A stretch of 64,000 bases of DNA, taken from contig JADKDD010000002.1 of NCBI GenBank assembly GCA_016718525.1, positions 1,364,001 to 1,428,000 on the forward strand. Reading direction: 5' to 3'. Position 1 is the first letter of the stretch. The number at the start of each line of letters is the position of its first letter. Below are positions 16,129 through 25,169 of this stretch, in pieces. The translations under genes and the position numbers were made by a program. The notes beneath the pieces were generated by a model. That model had not been told where the DNA came from. It saw only the letters and a list, made by a program, of their open reading frames with translations, and made no database searches. Source of the DNA: Rhodocyclaceae bacterium (GTDB lineage: Bacteria; Pseudomonadota; Gammaproteobacteria; Burkholderiales; Rhodocyclaceae).

Positions 16129-17550
16129 ATGAACGCCGTGACTGATATTGTTACCAAACCCCACGACTATGCAATTGCCGACATCAGCTTGGCTGCCTGG
16201 GGCCGCAAAGAAATTCGTATTGCCGAAACCGAAATGCCCGGCCTGATGGCCATTCGCGAGGAATTTGCCGCTGCCCAGTCGCTGAAGGGTGCGCGAATTA
16301 CCGGTTCCTTGCACATGACGATCCAAACCGCCGTGTTGATCGAAACCTTGCAAGCCTTGGGGGCCGAAGTTCGCTGGGCTTCCTGCAATATTTTCTCTAC
16401 GCAAGATCACGCTGCAGCAGCCATTGCTGCGTCCGGCACTGCTGTGTTTGCAGTCAAGGGTGAGTCTTTGGAGGACTATTGGGATTACACCCATCGCATT
16501 TTCGAATGGAGTGACGGCGGCTATTCCAACATGATTCTGGATGACGGTGGTGATGCAACGCTACTGCTGCATCTGGGTGCCAAGGCGGAAAAGGACCTTA
16601 ACGCGCTTGGTGTTGCCAGTTCGGAAGAAGAGCGCATTTTATTCGCCGCGATCAAAGCCAAAATTGCCGTCGACCCGACCTGGTATTCGACGCGTCTGGC
16701 GCAAATCAAGGGCGTCACCGAAGAGACCACCACCGGTGTGCATCGTCTGTACAAAATGCATGAGCGTGGCGAGTTGAAGTTCCCGGCCATCAACGTCAAT
16801 GACTCGGTCACCAAATCCAAGTTCGACAATCTGTATGGCTGCCGTGAGTCACTGGTTGATGCCATCAAGCGCGCAACCGACGTAATGATTGCGGGCAAAG
16901 TTGCCTTGATTGCTGGTTACGGTGATGTGGGTAAAGGTTCTGCGCAGGCCATGCGTGCGTTATCCGCGCAAGTCTGGGTGACCGAGATTGATCCGATCTG
17001 CGCCTTGCAGGCGGCGATGGAAGGATTCCGGGTTGTCACGATGGAATACGCGGCCGACAAAGCTGATATTTTTGTGACCTGTACCGGCAATTACCATGTC
17101 ATCACCCACGATCACATGGCGAAAATGAAGGATCAGGCCATCGTTTGCAACATCGGCCATTTCGACAATGAAATTGATGTTGCCTCGATTGAGAAATACG
17201 AGTGGGACGAAATCAAACCGCAAGTCGATCACGTGATTTTTCCCGATGGGAAGCGAATTATCTTGTTGGCCAAGGGGCGTTTGGTGAATCTGGGTTGCGG
17301 TACGGGCCATCCGAGTTACGTGATGAGCTCAAGCTTTGCCAATCAGACCATTGCTCAGATCGAGTTGTTCAACCGCACGGCAGATTATCCTGTTGGCGTT
17401 TACGTGTTGCCGAAGCATTTGGATGAGAAGGTCGCACGATTGCAGTTGAAGAAACTCAATGCCCAATTGTCGGAGCTTACGGAAGAGCAAGCCAACTACA
17501 TTGGTGTAGCGAAAACCGGGCCGTACAAGGCCAATCAGTACCGTTATTGA
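16129..17550 (+). CDS. ahcY: Adenosylhomocysteinase (SAH hydrolase)
   Basis: 473 residues, full length. NAD-dependent hydrolysis of S-adenosylhomocysteine to adenosine and homocysteine, clearing the product inhibitor of methyltransferases. Signatures are SLHMTIQTAVLIETLQALGA, WASCNIFSTQDHAAAAIA, the NAD-binding GYGDVGKGSAQAMRALSA, and the C-terminal GPYKANQYRY with the cofactor-contacting Lys/Tyr. AGGAG precedes the ATG. It is controlled by the SAH riboswitch upstream and followed by metF, so homocysteine production and remethylation are linked. Confidence 0.98.
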   Translation: MNAVTDIVTKPHDYAIADISLAAWGRKEIRIAETEMPGLMAIREEFAAAQSLKGARITGSLHMTIQTAVLIETLQALGAEVRWASCNIFSTQDHAAAAIAASGTAVFAVKGESLEDYWDYTHRIFEWSDGGYSNMILDDGGDATLLLHLGAKAEKDLNALGVASSEEERILFAAIKAKIAVDPTWYSTRLAQIKGVTEETTTGVHRLYKMHERGELKFPAINVNDSVTKSKFDNLYGCRESLVDAIKRATDVMIAGKVALIAGYGDVGKGSAQAMRALSAQVWVTEIDPICALQAAMEGFRVVTMEYAADKADIFVTCTGNYHVITHDHMAKMKDQAIVCNIGHFDNEIDVASIEKYEWDEIKPQVDHVIFPDGKRIILLAKGRLVNLGCGTGHPSYVMSSSFANQTIAQIELFNRTADYPVGVYVLPKHLDEKVARLQLKKLNAQLSELTEEQANYIGVAKTGPYKANQYRY

Positions 17551-17565
17551 TTTTGCTCGGCAAAT

Positions 17566-17612
17566 CACCAGCGCCAAACTGCTGTCAGTTGGTGCTGGTG
17601 GGACGCCGTTGA
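17566..17612 (+). repeat. Dispersed repeat, copy 2, as a hairpin between ahcY and metF
   Basis: The repeat GTCAGTTGGTGCTGGTGG...CGCCGTTGA (17,584-17,612) is preceded by an inverted partial copy CACCAGCGCCAAACTG (17,566-17,581). The two can pair into a ~15-bp hairpin after the ahcY stop. There is no T tract. Confidence 0.75.
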
Positions 17613-17642
17613 ATCGCGCCGCCGAACCTCCCGGATCCTCTC

Positions 17643-18479
17643 ATGAGCATTGAACTCTCCATTGAATTTTTCCCTCCGCAGACCGACGAGGGGATGGCCA
17701 AATTGTGCGCAACGCGCGATGAACTGGCGGTCCTCAAGCCGAGCTTTTTTTCGGTAACTTATGGCGCCGGGGGCTCCACTCGAGAACGTACCTATGCGGC
17801 GGTGATGGAAATTCACAACGCGGGCTTGCCTGTCGCACCGCATCTTTCGTGCATCGGCTCAACGCGCGAAGGAATCCGCTCCTTGCTCGACCTTTACAGC
17901 GAGCGCAACATCAAGCGCCTTGTGGCATTGCGTGGGGATTTACCCTCAGGGATGGCCGATGCAGGCGAATTCCGTTATGCCAACGAACTGGTCGAATTCA
18001 TCCGCGCAGAAACTGGCGACCGCTTTCACATTGATGTTGCCGCCTATCCTGAATGGCATCCGCAATCGCGTTCGCCACAACACGATCTGGAAAATTTCAA
18101 ACGCAAGATCGATGCTGGCGCCGATGGGGCAATTACCCAGTATTTTTACTCGCCGGAAGCCTACCAAAACTTCGTCAATGCGGTTCGCACCATGGGTGTG
18201 ACGGTGCCGATAGTGCCTGGCATCATGCCGATTGTGGGGTTTAGCAAACTGGCACGATTCTCCGATGCCTGCGGGGCCGAAATTCCGCGCTGGATGCGTC
18301 GCAAACTCGAAAGTTACGGTGACGACACGGCCTCAATTCGCGCGTTCGGTCTCGATGTAGTTACCGATTTGTGTGCCCGTTTGCTTGAAAACGGGGCACC
18401 GGGACTGCATTTTTACTCCATGAATCAGGCGGCACTGACACTTGAAATTTGTCGCCGTCTGGCAATCGACGGCCGCTAA
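17643..18479 (+). CDS. metF: 5,10-methylenetetrahydrofolate reductase
   Basis: 278 residues, normal for bacterial MetF. This FAD-dependent TIM-barrel enzyme reduces methylenetetrahydrofolate to 5-methyltetrahydrofolate for methionine synthesis. Signatures are IEFFPPQTDEGMAKL at the start, FSVTYGAGGSTRERTY, APHLSCIGSTREGI, and the C-terminal GLHFYSMNQAALTLEI. It lies 92 bases after ahcY, with the repeat hairpin in between, so the SAH riboswitch may influence both. Confidence 0.97.
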   Translation: MSIELSIEFFPPQTDEGMAKLCATRDELAVLKPSFFSVTYGAGGSTRERTYAAVMEIHNAGLPVAPHLSCIGSTREGIRSLLDLYSERNIKRLVALRGDLPSGMADAGEFRYANELVEFIRAETGDRFHIDVAAYPEWHPQSRSPQHDLENFKRKIDAGADGAITQYFYSPEAYQNFVNAVRTMGVTVPIVPGIMPIVGFSKLARFSDACGAEIPRWMRRKLESYGDDTASIRAFGLDVVTDLCARLLENGAPGLHFYSMNQAALTLEICRRLAIDGR

Positions 18480-18553
18480 ACAAGTGGATTGACGGGCGCG
18501 AACAAGCGTGGCGACTCGGTGATAATTGCCGTTTACGGCAAATTCGCACCAAC

Positions 18554-19456
18554 ATGATCATTCTTTTTCGCCTGCTCTCGATTTTCCCTCTATCGGTCTT
18601 GCAAGCGCTCGGTAGCGTTTGCGGTTGGCTGGTATGGCTGGGCTCAAAGCGCTATCGCCAGAATTTCAATCGCCATCTTGACCAGGCCGGTCTGCAATCG
18701 GCCCGATGGCAGGCGATTGCCGAAACCGGCAAGACGATTTTTGAGTTGCCGAAAATCTGGCTGCGACCAAATGCTGATGTCGTGCGCCGGGTCACTCAGG
18801 TCTCGGGGTGGGAGTTGGTCGAGGCTGGTGTTGCGGCCGGGCGCGGCATAGTGTTGCTTACCCCGCATTTGGGTTGCTTTGAAATCACTGCGCAGTACTG
18901 CGCGGCGCACCGCCCGATCACGGTGCTTTATCGACGCTCCAAACAATCATGGCTGGCGCCCCTAGTAGAAGCGGGTCGTGGCGCAAATCTCAAACTGGCA
19001 CCAGCCGACCTAAGCGGCGTGCGGCGCTTGCTGAAAGCACTCAAAAATGGCGAGACCATCGGTCTGCTGCCGGACCAGGCACCGGGCACCGGCGAGGGGA
19101 TCTGGGCGCCATTTTTTGGCAGACCTGCCTACACGATGACGCTTGCTGCGCGTCTTGCGGACACTGGCGCGACGATTTTGATGATTTACGCCGAACGCCT
19201 GAGCTGGGGTCGAGGCTATCACGTTCACGTGCGGTCTTTGTCAGCACCTCTGACTGGCGATCTTGCGGCAAAGACCGCACAAATCAATTTTGAAATCGAG
19301 GAATTGATACGGCGTTGCCCGGGGCAATATTTGTGGGCATATAACCGTTACAAAACTCCTGCAGGTGCTGAGCCACCGCCTGACGCCGCTGCCACCCCGC
19401 GAAGCGGCGTCCAAGGCATGCAGAGCCCACCAGCGCCAACTGGAGTTTCCCCTTAG
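18554..19456 (+). CDS. Lysophospholipid acyltransferase, LpxL/HtrB family (first copy)
   Basis: About 300 residues from the ATG at 18,554; a GTG at 18,449 would overlap metF and add no family sequence. The N-terminal membrane segment (MIILFRLLSIFPLSVLQALG) and the catalytic HX4E-type motif PHLGCFE, followed by VLYRRSKQ and LLPDQAPGTGEGIWAPFFGR, fit secondary acyltransferases of lipid A at the inner membrane. The last ~30 residues (AGAEPPPDAAATPRSGVQG...PPAPTGVSP) are low-complexity and are encoded partly by a copy of the dispersed repeat. They look like an added tail. The neighbouring gene is a second member, so the pair probably adds two acyl chains. Confidence 0.88.
   Translation: MIILFRLLSIFPLSVLQALGSVCGWLVWLGSKRYRQNFNRHLDQAGLQSARWQAIAETGKTIFELPKIWLRPNADVVRRVTQVSGWELVEAGVAAGRGIVLLTPHLGCFEITAQYCAAHRPITVLYRRSKQSWLAPLVEAGRGANLKLAPADLSGVRRLLKALKNGETIGLLPDQAPGTGEGIWAPFFGRPAYTMTLAARLADTGATILMIYAERLSWGRGYHVHVRSLSAPLTGDLAAKTAQINFEIEELIRRCPGQYLWAYNRYKTPAGAEPPPDAAATPRSGVQGMQSPPAPTGVSP
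19428..19443 (-). repeat. Dispersed repeat, copy 3 (partial), inside an acyltransferase gene
   Basis: Minus strand CCAGTTGGCGCTGGTGG matches the core of the repeat. On the plus strand it encodes SPPAPTGVSP at the C-terminus of the first LpxL-like protein. Confidence 0.6.
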
Positions 19457-19460
19457 CGTC

Positions 19461-20333
19461 ATGTTGGTACGTTTCTTTTTACTCGTCATGTGGCTGCTGC
19501 AATGCCTACCGATAGCGATTCTTGCGCCGCTCGGGAAGGGTCTGGGTGCCTTGCTTTATTTACTTGCGCGGGAACGTCGTCATATCACGCTGACGAATCT
19601 TGGCTTATGTTTTCCGCACATGACCGAGGCTGAGCGAGTCACGGTCGCAAAGCAGCATTTCGCCGCATTCGGTCGGAGTTTCCTCGAACGACCATTAACC
19701 TGGTGGGCATCAGCCGAGCGATACAAGCGTCTTGTTCGTGTTGAAGGTCTGGAGCACTGGATCGCCCGGAAAGGTGCGCCAACCATCTTGTTCGTCCCGC
19801 ACTTTGCCGGTTTGGATATGGGTGGAACACGCCTCGCCATGGAGATCGATGGCGTCAGTGTGTACTCAAAACAGAAATCTGCAACCGTCGACAAAATGCT
19901 GCTAAGAGGTCGCTCGCGTTTTGGTGATCAGCGCCTGTATTCCCGGCAGGATGGTCTGCGACCAGTGTTACGCGGGATCAAAGACGGCTATTGCCTGTAT
20001 TACCTGCCCGATATGGACTATGGCCCGCGCGATGCCATATTCGTTCCCTTTTTTGCGTTCCCAGCCGCGACCATCACCGGGCTGTCGCGAGTCGCGACAC
20101 TTAGCGGTGCGAAGGTCTTGACGGTAGTCACCCGTATGGAGAAAGACGGCTGGAAGGTTCGTCTTGGCCCACCATGGCAAAACTTTCCCACAGGCGATTT
20201 GGCAGTGGATACCCGGCGAATGAACGCTGAACTGGAGGCTGAAATACTTCAGGACCCGCAACTCCTGCCCCAGTATCTTTGGATGCATAAGCGATTCAAA
20301 ACCCGCCCCGAAGGCGAAAAGCGGGTGTATTAG
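19461..20333 (+). CDS. Lysophospholipid acyltransferase, LpxL/HtrB family (second copy)
   Basis: 290 residues from the ATG at 19,461, four bases after the previous stop; the longer frame from 19,365 would overlap that gene. Membrane segment MLVRFFLLVMWLLQCLPIAI, then RHITLTNLGLCFPHMTEAE, the catalytic PHFAGLD motif (HX4D), LYYLPDMDYGPRDAIFVPFF and QYLWMHKRFKTRPEGE at the end are typical LpxL/HtrB features. It transfers an acyl chain to a lipid A precursor at the inner membrane; the acyl donor is unknown. It is clearly a paralogue of the gene before it but diverged. Confidence 0.92.
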   Translation: MLVRFFLLVMWLLQCLPIAILAPLGKGLGALLYLLARERRHITLTNLGLCFPHMTEAERVTVAKQHFAAFGRSFLERPLTWWASAERYKRLVRVEGLEHWIARKGAPTILFVPHFAGLDMGGTRLAMEIDGVSVYSKQKSATVDKMLLRGRSRFGDQRLYSRQDGLRPVLRGIKDGYCLYYLPDMDYGPRDAIFVPFFAFPAATITGLSRVATLSGAKVLTVVTRMEKDGWKVRLGPPWQNFPTGDLAVDTRRMNAELEAEILQDPQLLPQYLWMHKRFKTRPEGEKRVY

Positions 20334-20381
20334 GCAATGACTCGGAGTATTACCCCCTGTGCCAGGCGCTAACATGTGTTT

Positions 20382-21215
20382 ATGAAGATCCGTTTCACCA
20401 AGATGCAAGGCCTGGGCAACGATTTTGTGGTGCTCGACACCATCCGGCAGAATTTCGTGCCGAATGAGGCGCAAGCAAAATTTCTTGCCGACCGCCACTT
20501 TGGTGTCGGCTGCGATCAAATTCTGTTGGTCGAGGCGTCGACCAAAGCGGACGTTGATTTTCGTTATCGAATTTTCAACGCCGATGGTGGTGAAGTCGAG
20601 CAATGTGGCAACGGCGCTCGCTGCTTTGTGCGTTATGTGCATGAACAAGGCCTGACTGAAAAAAACGAAATCCGGGTTGAAATATCGACCGGCATCATCG
20701 TTTTGAAACTGAACACAGACGGAACGGTTACCGTCGATATGGGTGAGCCAAAGCTCAAATCCGTCGAAGTTCCATTCATCAGCGACAGTGACGCCGTGCT
20801 GCAGCCACTGCTGGTCGATGGCGAGCAGCTGTCAGTCACTGTGGTCTCGATGGGGAATCCGCATGCGGTACAGGTCGTGACGGATGTTGAGATCGCCGCA
20901 GTAACCAAGCTCGGGCCGTTGATCGAAAATCATCCGCGTTTTCCGCGGCGGGTCAATGCCGGTTTCATGCAAATTGTGTCCCGCCGGCAGATTCGCTTGC
21001 GTGTGCATGAACGTGGCGCGGGCGAGACCATCGCTTGCGGTACCGGCGCCTGTGCGGCGGTCGTTGCCGGCATCTTGCGCGGGTTGCTTGATTCGCCGGT
21101 AGAGGTGATCACCCGTGGCGGCACCATGCATATCGCGTGGGCGCCCGGGCAATCAGTAATGATGACCGGCCCGGCAGTCACCGTGTTTGCCTCCGAAATT
21201 GAAGTCCCGGATTGA
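20382..21215 (+). CDS. dapF: Diaminopimelate epimerase
   Basis: 277 residues from the ATG at 20,382. Interconverts LL- and meso-diaminopimelate for lysine and peptidoglycan. Both catalytic cysteines are in place: GGEVEQCGNGARCFVRYV and ETIACGTGACAAVVAG. The start MKIRFTKMQGLGNDFVVLD is canonical. It is followed by DUF484 and xerC, a conserved proteobacterial neighbourhood. Confidence 0.98.
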   Translation: MKIRFTKMQGLGNDFVVLDTIRQNFVPNEAQAKFLADRHFGVGCDQILLVEASTKADVDFRYRIFNADGGEVEQCGNGARCFVRYVHEQGLTEKNEIRVEISTGIIVLKLNTDGTVTVDMGEPKLKSVEVPFISDSDAVLQPLLVDGEQLSVTVVSMGNPHAVQVVTDVEIAAVTKLGPLIENHPRFPRRVNAGFMQIVSRRQIRLRVHERGAGETIACGTGACAAVVAGILRGLLDSPVEVITRGGTMHIAWAPGQSVMMTGPAVTVFASEIEVPD

Positions 21216-21247
21216 ACGAAACTCCCAATGCTGAAAAAGGATTGAAT

Positions 21248-21907
21248 ATGACATCGGAACAAGTGGCGCGCTACCTGCAAGATCACCCTGAATTTTTCGA
21301 TCAGTATGCCGACTTGCTGGCGCTGGTAACCATACCCGATCCGCACAGCGGACGAGCGATTTCGATCTCGGAACGGCAGCTGATATCGTTGCGGGACAAG
21401 GTTCGTTCACTCGAAACCAAGATGTCGGAGCTGATCTCGTTTGGCGAAGAGAACGATGCAATTTCGGACAAGGTGCACGTGCTTAGCTTGGCCTTGATCT
21501 CGGCCCTGAGTGTCTCCGCCGTGACCCGCGCAGTGTATTCGCATCTTGGCGGGGCCTTCGCCGTGCCACACGTCGCGCTTCGTGTCTGGGGTGTTGGTGA
21601 TGGTGCCGACGCTAACGGCGTCGAGTTTGACTCGGTCACCGATGCGGTGCAGGCCTTCGCTTCCGGACTGCCACGACCCAGCTGCGGCCTGACCGGAACG
21701 CATGAAGCGCTGGCTTGGTTTGGCAGCGCCGCGACGGGTTTGCGCTCGATCGCACAAGTGCCGCTACGTCACCCGAATGGCAATTGCTTCGGGTTATTGG
21801 TCATGGCCAGCGAGGACCAGCACCGGTTCTACCCGGAACTTGGTACGCTGTACATCGAGCGAATTGGTGAGATGGTTTCGACCGCGCTGTTGCGCGTGAT
21901 GCTTTAG
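21248..21907 (+). CDS. DUF484 family protein (GAF-like)
   Basis: 219 residues from the ATG at 21,248, preceded by AAAAGGA; an in-frame TTG overlapping the dapF stop is less likely. The start SEQVARYLQDHPEFFDQYADLL is the DUF484 signature, followed by a predicted coiled coil (ISLRDKVRSLETKMSELISF) and a GAF-like C-terminal half. The function is not established; it is conserved between dapF and xerC in many proteobacteria, as here, and is thought to accompany XerC. Confidence 0.9.
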   Translation: MTSEQVARYLQDHPEFFDQYADLLALVTIPDPHSGRAISISERQLISLRDKVRSLETKMSELISFGEENDAISDKVHVLSLALISALSVSAVTRAVYSHLGGAFAVPHVALRVWGVGDGADANGVEFDSVTDAVQAFASGLPRPSCGLTGTHEALAWFGSAATGLRSIAQVPLRHPNGNCFGLLVMASEDQHRFYPELGTLYIERIGEMVSTALLRVML

Positions 21908-21919
21908 CCATATGCAGGC

Positions 21920-22810
21920 ATGGACAGCATCAGCCAATTCCTTGCTGAGTGTGCTGTTCAACGTCGGGCCAGCACGCATACGATCTCGGCTTACCGGCGC
22001 GACCTTGGGCTCCTGACGAAACTTGGCGAAGACAGCAACCCGGAAGCACTGACTCCGGCACAATTGCAACGGGCGCTGATGCAAATGCACAGCAAAAATC
22101 TCGCCCCTCGCTCGATTGCTCGCACACTTTCTGCGTGGCGCAGTTTTTACGGCTGGCTGGCAAGGAAAGAGCGCATCTCGACGAACCCGGCACTGACTTT
22201 GCGTGCGCCACGCCGCCCGCACTTGTTGCCGAAAGCGCTGGGTGTCGACCAAACCGCAGCCTTGCTCGACGCACCGCAAGGAATGCGCACCAATGACCCA
22301 TTGGAATTACGCGACACCGCGATGTTCGAATTGTTTTATTCGTCCGGTTTGCGCCTGGCCGAATTGGTGAGCCTGAATTGGCCAGGCGGTCTCGATCTTG
22401 AAACCGGTGAGGTGACCGTGACCGGCAAGCGCAACAAGACTCGCATTGTGCCCGTTGGAGAGCGTGCGCTCGCGGCGCTCGGCGAATGGATCGCGGTGCG
22501 TTCGGCGATGGTAAAGCCAGACGAGAATGCCTTGTTTATCAGCCATCGCGGCACACGTCTCACACCGCGTCAAGTGCAAACCCGGCTCGCGCAATGGGCG
22601 CAAAAATCGGGCCTTGGCATGCACGTGCACCCGCACATGTTGCGCCATTCATTCGCCTCACATGTGCTGCAATCCTCAGGTGATCTGCGCGCGGTGCAAG
22701 ACATGCTGGGCCACGCAAGCATCGCTGCGACTCAGGTTTACACGCATTTGGATTTTCAGCACCTGGCGAAAATTTACGACTCGGCGCACCCGAGGGCAAA
22801 GAAGTTGTGA
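21920..22810 (+). CDS. xerC: Tyrosine recombinase XerC
   Basis: 296 residues. With XerD it resolves chromosome dimers at dif. The N-terminal SAM-like domain (FLAECAVQRRASTHTISAYRR) and catalytic residues are visible: Arg in YSSGLRLAELVSLNW, Lys in VTGKRNKTRIVP, HxxR in HMLRHSFASHVL, His in MLGHASIAATQ and Tyr in QVYTHLD. Its context after dapF-DUF484 supports XerC rather than a phage integrase. Confidence 0.96.
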   Translation: MDSISQFLAECAVQRRASTHTISAYRRDLGLLTKLGEDSNPEALTPAQLQRALMQMHSKNLAPRSIARTLSAWRSFYGWLARKERISTNPALTLRAPRRPHLLPKALGVDQTAALLDAPQGMRTNDPLELRDTAMFELFYSSGLRLAELVSLNWPGGLDLETGEVTVTGKRNKTRIVPVGERALAALGEWIAVRSAMVKPDENALFISHRGTRLTPRQVQTRLAQWAQKSGLGMHVHPHMLRHSFASHVLQSSGDLRAVQDMLGHASIAATQVYTHLDFQHLAKIYDSAHPRAKKL

Positions 22811-22830
22811 ATGGTTTGCACACTTTCCTT

Positions 22831-22857
22831 GCCAGTTGGTGCTGGTGATACGCCGTC
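22831..22857 (+). repeat. Dispersed repeat, copy 4, between xerC and rlmI
   Basis: GCCAGTTGGTGCTGGTGATA followed by CGCCGTC. It is 22 of 26 identical to copy 1 and occupies most of the 53-bp gap between the two genes. Confidence 0.75.
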
Positions 22858-22863
22858 CTTAGT

Positions 22864-24057
22864 ATGACCGCCACGCTCAAGCTCCTCCCCGGCAAAGACA
22901 AATCAATCAAGGCACGCCATCCGTGGATTTTCGCGGGTGCTATCGCCGAGTTGTCCGGCCGTGCAAAGCCTGGCGATACAGTTGATGTGGTTGCTGCGAA
23001 CGGCCGCCCGCTCGCCCGCGCGGCGTTCAGCCCTGAATCGCAAATTCGCGCCCGGGTGTGGACTTTTGATCCGAACGAGACCATCGATCACGCCTTTTTC
23101 AAACGCCGCATCGCTGCCGTCATTGCACGACGCGAAGCCTTGCCGGAACTGCGCGGGCAACAAGGCTTGCGATTGATTCATGCCGAGTCCGATGGTTTGT
23201 CAGGGATCACCGCCGATCGCTATGGCGATACCATCGTCATCGCGCTGACCAGCGCGGGTGCGGAAAAATGGTGCGATGCGATTGTCGATGCGATACACAA
23301 AACCACCGGATGTGCGTGCATTTACGAGCGCTCGGATGCCAGCGCGCGCAGTCGTGAGGGTTTGGCGGCAGCGACCGGTTGGCGCATAGGTGAAGCGCCG
23401 ACTGATGAAATTGTTATAGAAGAGAACGGCGTAACAATGCGCGTCGATATCGTTGCCGGACACAAGACCGGTTTTTATCTTGACCAGCGTGACAATCGTC
23501 GACGCGTCGCTGAACTCTCTGCCAACAAACGCATACTCAATTGCTTTTGCTACACCGGTGGATTCTCGTTACAGGCCTTGAAGGGTGGGGCGAGCGAAGT
23601 GATTTCTGTCGATAGTTCGGGCCCGGCCTTGGTCACCGCGCAGCAAAACTTGGGGCTGAATCCGCAGCTTGATGCAAGTCGCGCCATCTGGCACGAGGCG
23701 GACGTATTCACCGACCTGCGCGCACGTCACAGCGCCAATGAAAAATTTGACTTGATCATCCTCGACCCGCCAAAATTTGCGCCTTCCGCCGCCCATGCCG
23801 AACGCGCCGCGCGCGCCTACAAAGACATCAATTTGCAGGCGTTGAAATGCCTAAGTCGAGGTGGCATGCTGATGACTTACTCATGTTCCGGTGGCATCAC
23901 GCCGGCGATGTTTCAACAGATCATCGCCGATGCAGCCATCGACGCTGAGTGCACCGTGCGCATCGTTCAACGCCTGCAAGGCGCCGCCGATCATCCGGTG
24001 GATTTGGCCTTTCATGAAGGCGAGTATCTCAAGGGCTTGCTGTTGCAGGTCGATTAA
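22864..24057 (+). CDS. rlmI: Class I SAM-dependent rRNA methyltransferase, RlmI type
   Basis: 397 residues, matching RlmI/YccW (23S rRNA m5C1962). An N-terminal PUA domain (LKLLPGKDKSIKARHPWIFA) is followed by the methyltransferase: KTGFYLDQRDNRRRVAEL, the SAM loop ILNCFCYTGGFSLQALKGG, and the DPPKFAPSA catalytic motif, with a cysteine in MTYSCSGG. Its stop codon lies inside an 11-bp inverted repeat shared with the convergent phosphatase gene. Confidence 0.93.
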   Translation: MTATLKLLPGKDKSIKARHPWIFAGAIAELSGRAKPGDTVDVVAANGRPLARAAFSPESQIRARVWTFDPNETIDHAFFKRRIAAVIARREALPELRGQQGLRLIHAESDGLSGITADRYGDTIVIALTSAGAEKWCDAIVDAIHKTTGCACIYERSDASARSREGLAAATGWRIGEAPTDEIVIEENGVTMRVDIVAGHKTGFYLDQRDNRRRVAELSANKRILNCFCYTGGFSLQALKGGASEVISVDSSGPALVTAQQNLGLNPQLDASRAIWHEADVFTDLRARHSANEKFDLIILDPPKFAPSAAHAERAARAYKDINLQALKCLSRGGMLMTYSCSGGITPAMFQQIIADAAIDAECTVRIVQRLQGAADHPVDLAFHEGEYLKGLLLQVD

Positions 24058-24076
24058 AGCGACGAGCTTTAATCGA
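24050..24076. terminator. Bidirectional hairpin between convergent genes
   Basis: TCGATTAAAGC-GACGA-GCTTTAATCGA is an 11-bp perfect inverted repeat that overlaps the rlmI stop. AAA/TTT runs inside the stem serve either direction; no separate T tract follows. Confidence 0.5.
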
Positions 24077-24098
24077 AGCATCAAACATGGTGTGCTGC

Positions 24099-24887
24099 CT
24101 AGCCCAGCATGCACATCCGCAGCCGTTGGATCACTACTTCGCTCAGACCCAAGCCGACCTGAAAATAGCCCTGCATGGAACCAAACTTCAGCTCGACTTG
24201 TCGCATTGAGGCGGCCAAGTAAGCGGGTTCCACGCTGAACACTGGTTTGAGCAGTTCCTGGTTGCCACCCCCGGCAGCGAATCGGTCCAAATACGGCTGA
24301 AACCATGCCACCACCGGTTCCGCGCTGAGCAAATAATCCTCGAGCACGACCTGTTGCGGTACTCCGAGCAAGGTGAGTAGTGCTGCAGCCGCCCAACCTG
24401 TGCGGTCTTTTCCCGCTGTGCAGTGAAACAACGCCGGCCCATTCAGCTCGGCGATTTGCGTAAACATTTGGCGGTAGGCCGCGCATGCAGCAGCAGAACC
24501 AACCAGATGTGTGTAGGTGTCTAGATAATGCTGCTGAATCGTGCCGCTGCGTAGCAATTCATTGGCGGCAACCGGATCCTTGTACAAGTCGACAAGATGG
24601 GCCGCCAGGCTTGTTTTGTGATCAGCCAACACATCTAGGTGATGTTGATTGACGCCAGCGGGCACGCAATCCGGTCGCGATCGACGTTCATCCGCGCTGC
24701 GGAGGTCAAAAACCGTAGTCACGCCAAGTGACGCAAACGCCGCTCGTCCTGCCGCATCTTCAAAATTGAGTTGCCCCGAGCGATAAAGACGGCCCTTTGC
24801 AACATGGCCGCCTTCCGCCGTGGGATAGCCACCAACGTCGCGCAGGTTGATGATGCCCGGAATGAAGGGAGTTGAAGAAACTGTCAT
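24099..24887 (-). CDS. Tyrosine-protein phosphatase (SIW14/Tyr-phosphatase-3 family)
   Basis: 262 residues. The P-loop HCTAGKDRTGWAAAALL carries the CX5R motif with catalytic Cys and Arg. NLRDVGGYPTAEGGHVAKGRLYRSGQL near the start, split as NLRDVGGYPT and GRLYRSGQL, and the general-acid loop region TVFDLRSADERRS match the family of bacterial dual-specificity/lipid-phosphate phosphatases. The physiological substrate is unknown. It is a single gene convergent with rlmI. Confidence 0.88.
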   Translation of the reverse strand: MTVSSTPFIPGIINLRDVGGYPTAEGGHVAKGRLYRSGQLNFEDAAGRAAFASLGVTTVFDLRSADERRSRPDCVPAGVNQHHLDVLADHKTSLAAHLVDLYKDPVAANELLRSGTIQQHYLDTYTHLVGSAAACAAYRQMFTQIAELNGPALFHCTAGKDRTGWAAAALLTLLGVPQQVVLEDYLLSAEPVVAWFQPYLDRFAAGGGNQELLKPVFSVEPAYLAASMRQVELKFGSMQGYFQVGLGLSEVVIQRLRMCMLG

Positions 24888-25169
24888 CCTCGAGTCATGG
24901 GAATCATTAGAGTTGATTGAATACTTGATTGCGCCAAGTGAGTATCACTGACCACCAGCCGCCGGTCAAGATTGGTTTTGAGGCATTTTAAGGCGATGTG
25001 GATTTCCTGATTTCGATGCGAATTTGTCGTCCATAACGAATCAGATTTCTGACTGAAAGGGGCTTCTTTTGGCACCGCAAAATTGGGTCAACTTTCGGCG
25101 CCTGTGTGCCGCCGAACATCCGATGGATATGTCATTTCCGGAAGGTGTAAATCTCAATGGGTGACTACA

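Noticed and set aside
24884..25169. Small open frames between the phosphatase and LysR genes
   Set aside because: No ribosome site, no family and no start consistent with either neighbour; I treat the ~280 bases as noncoding.
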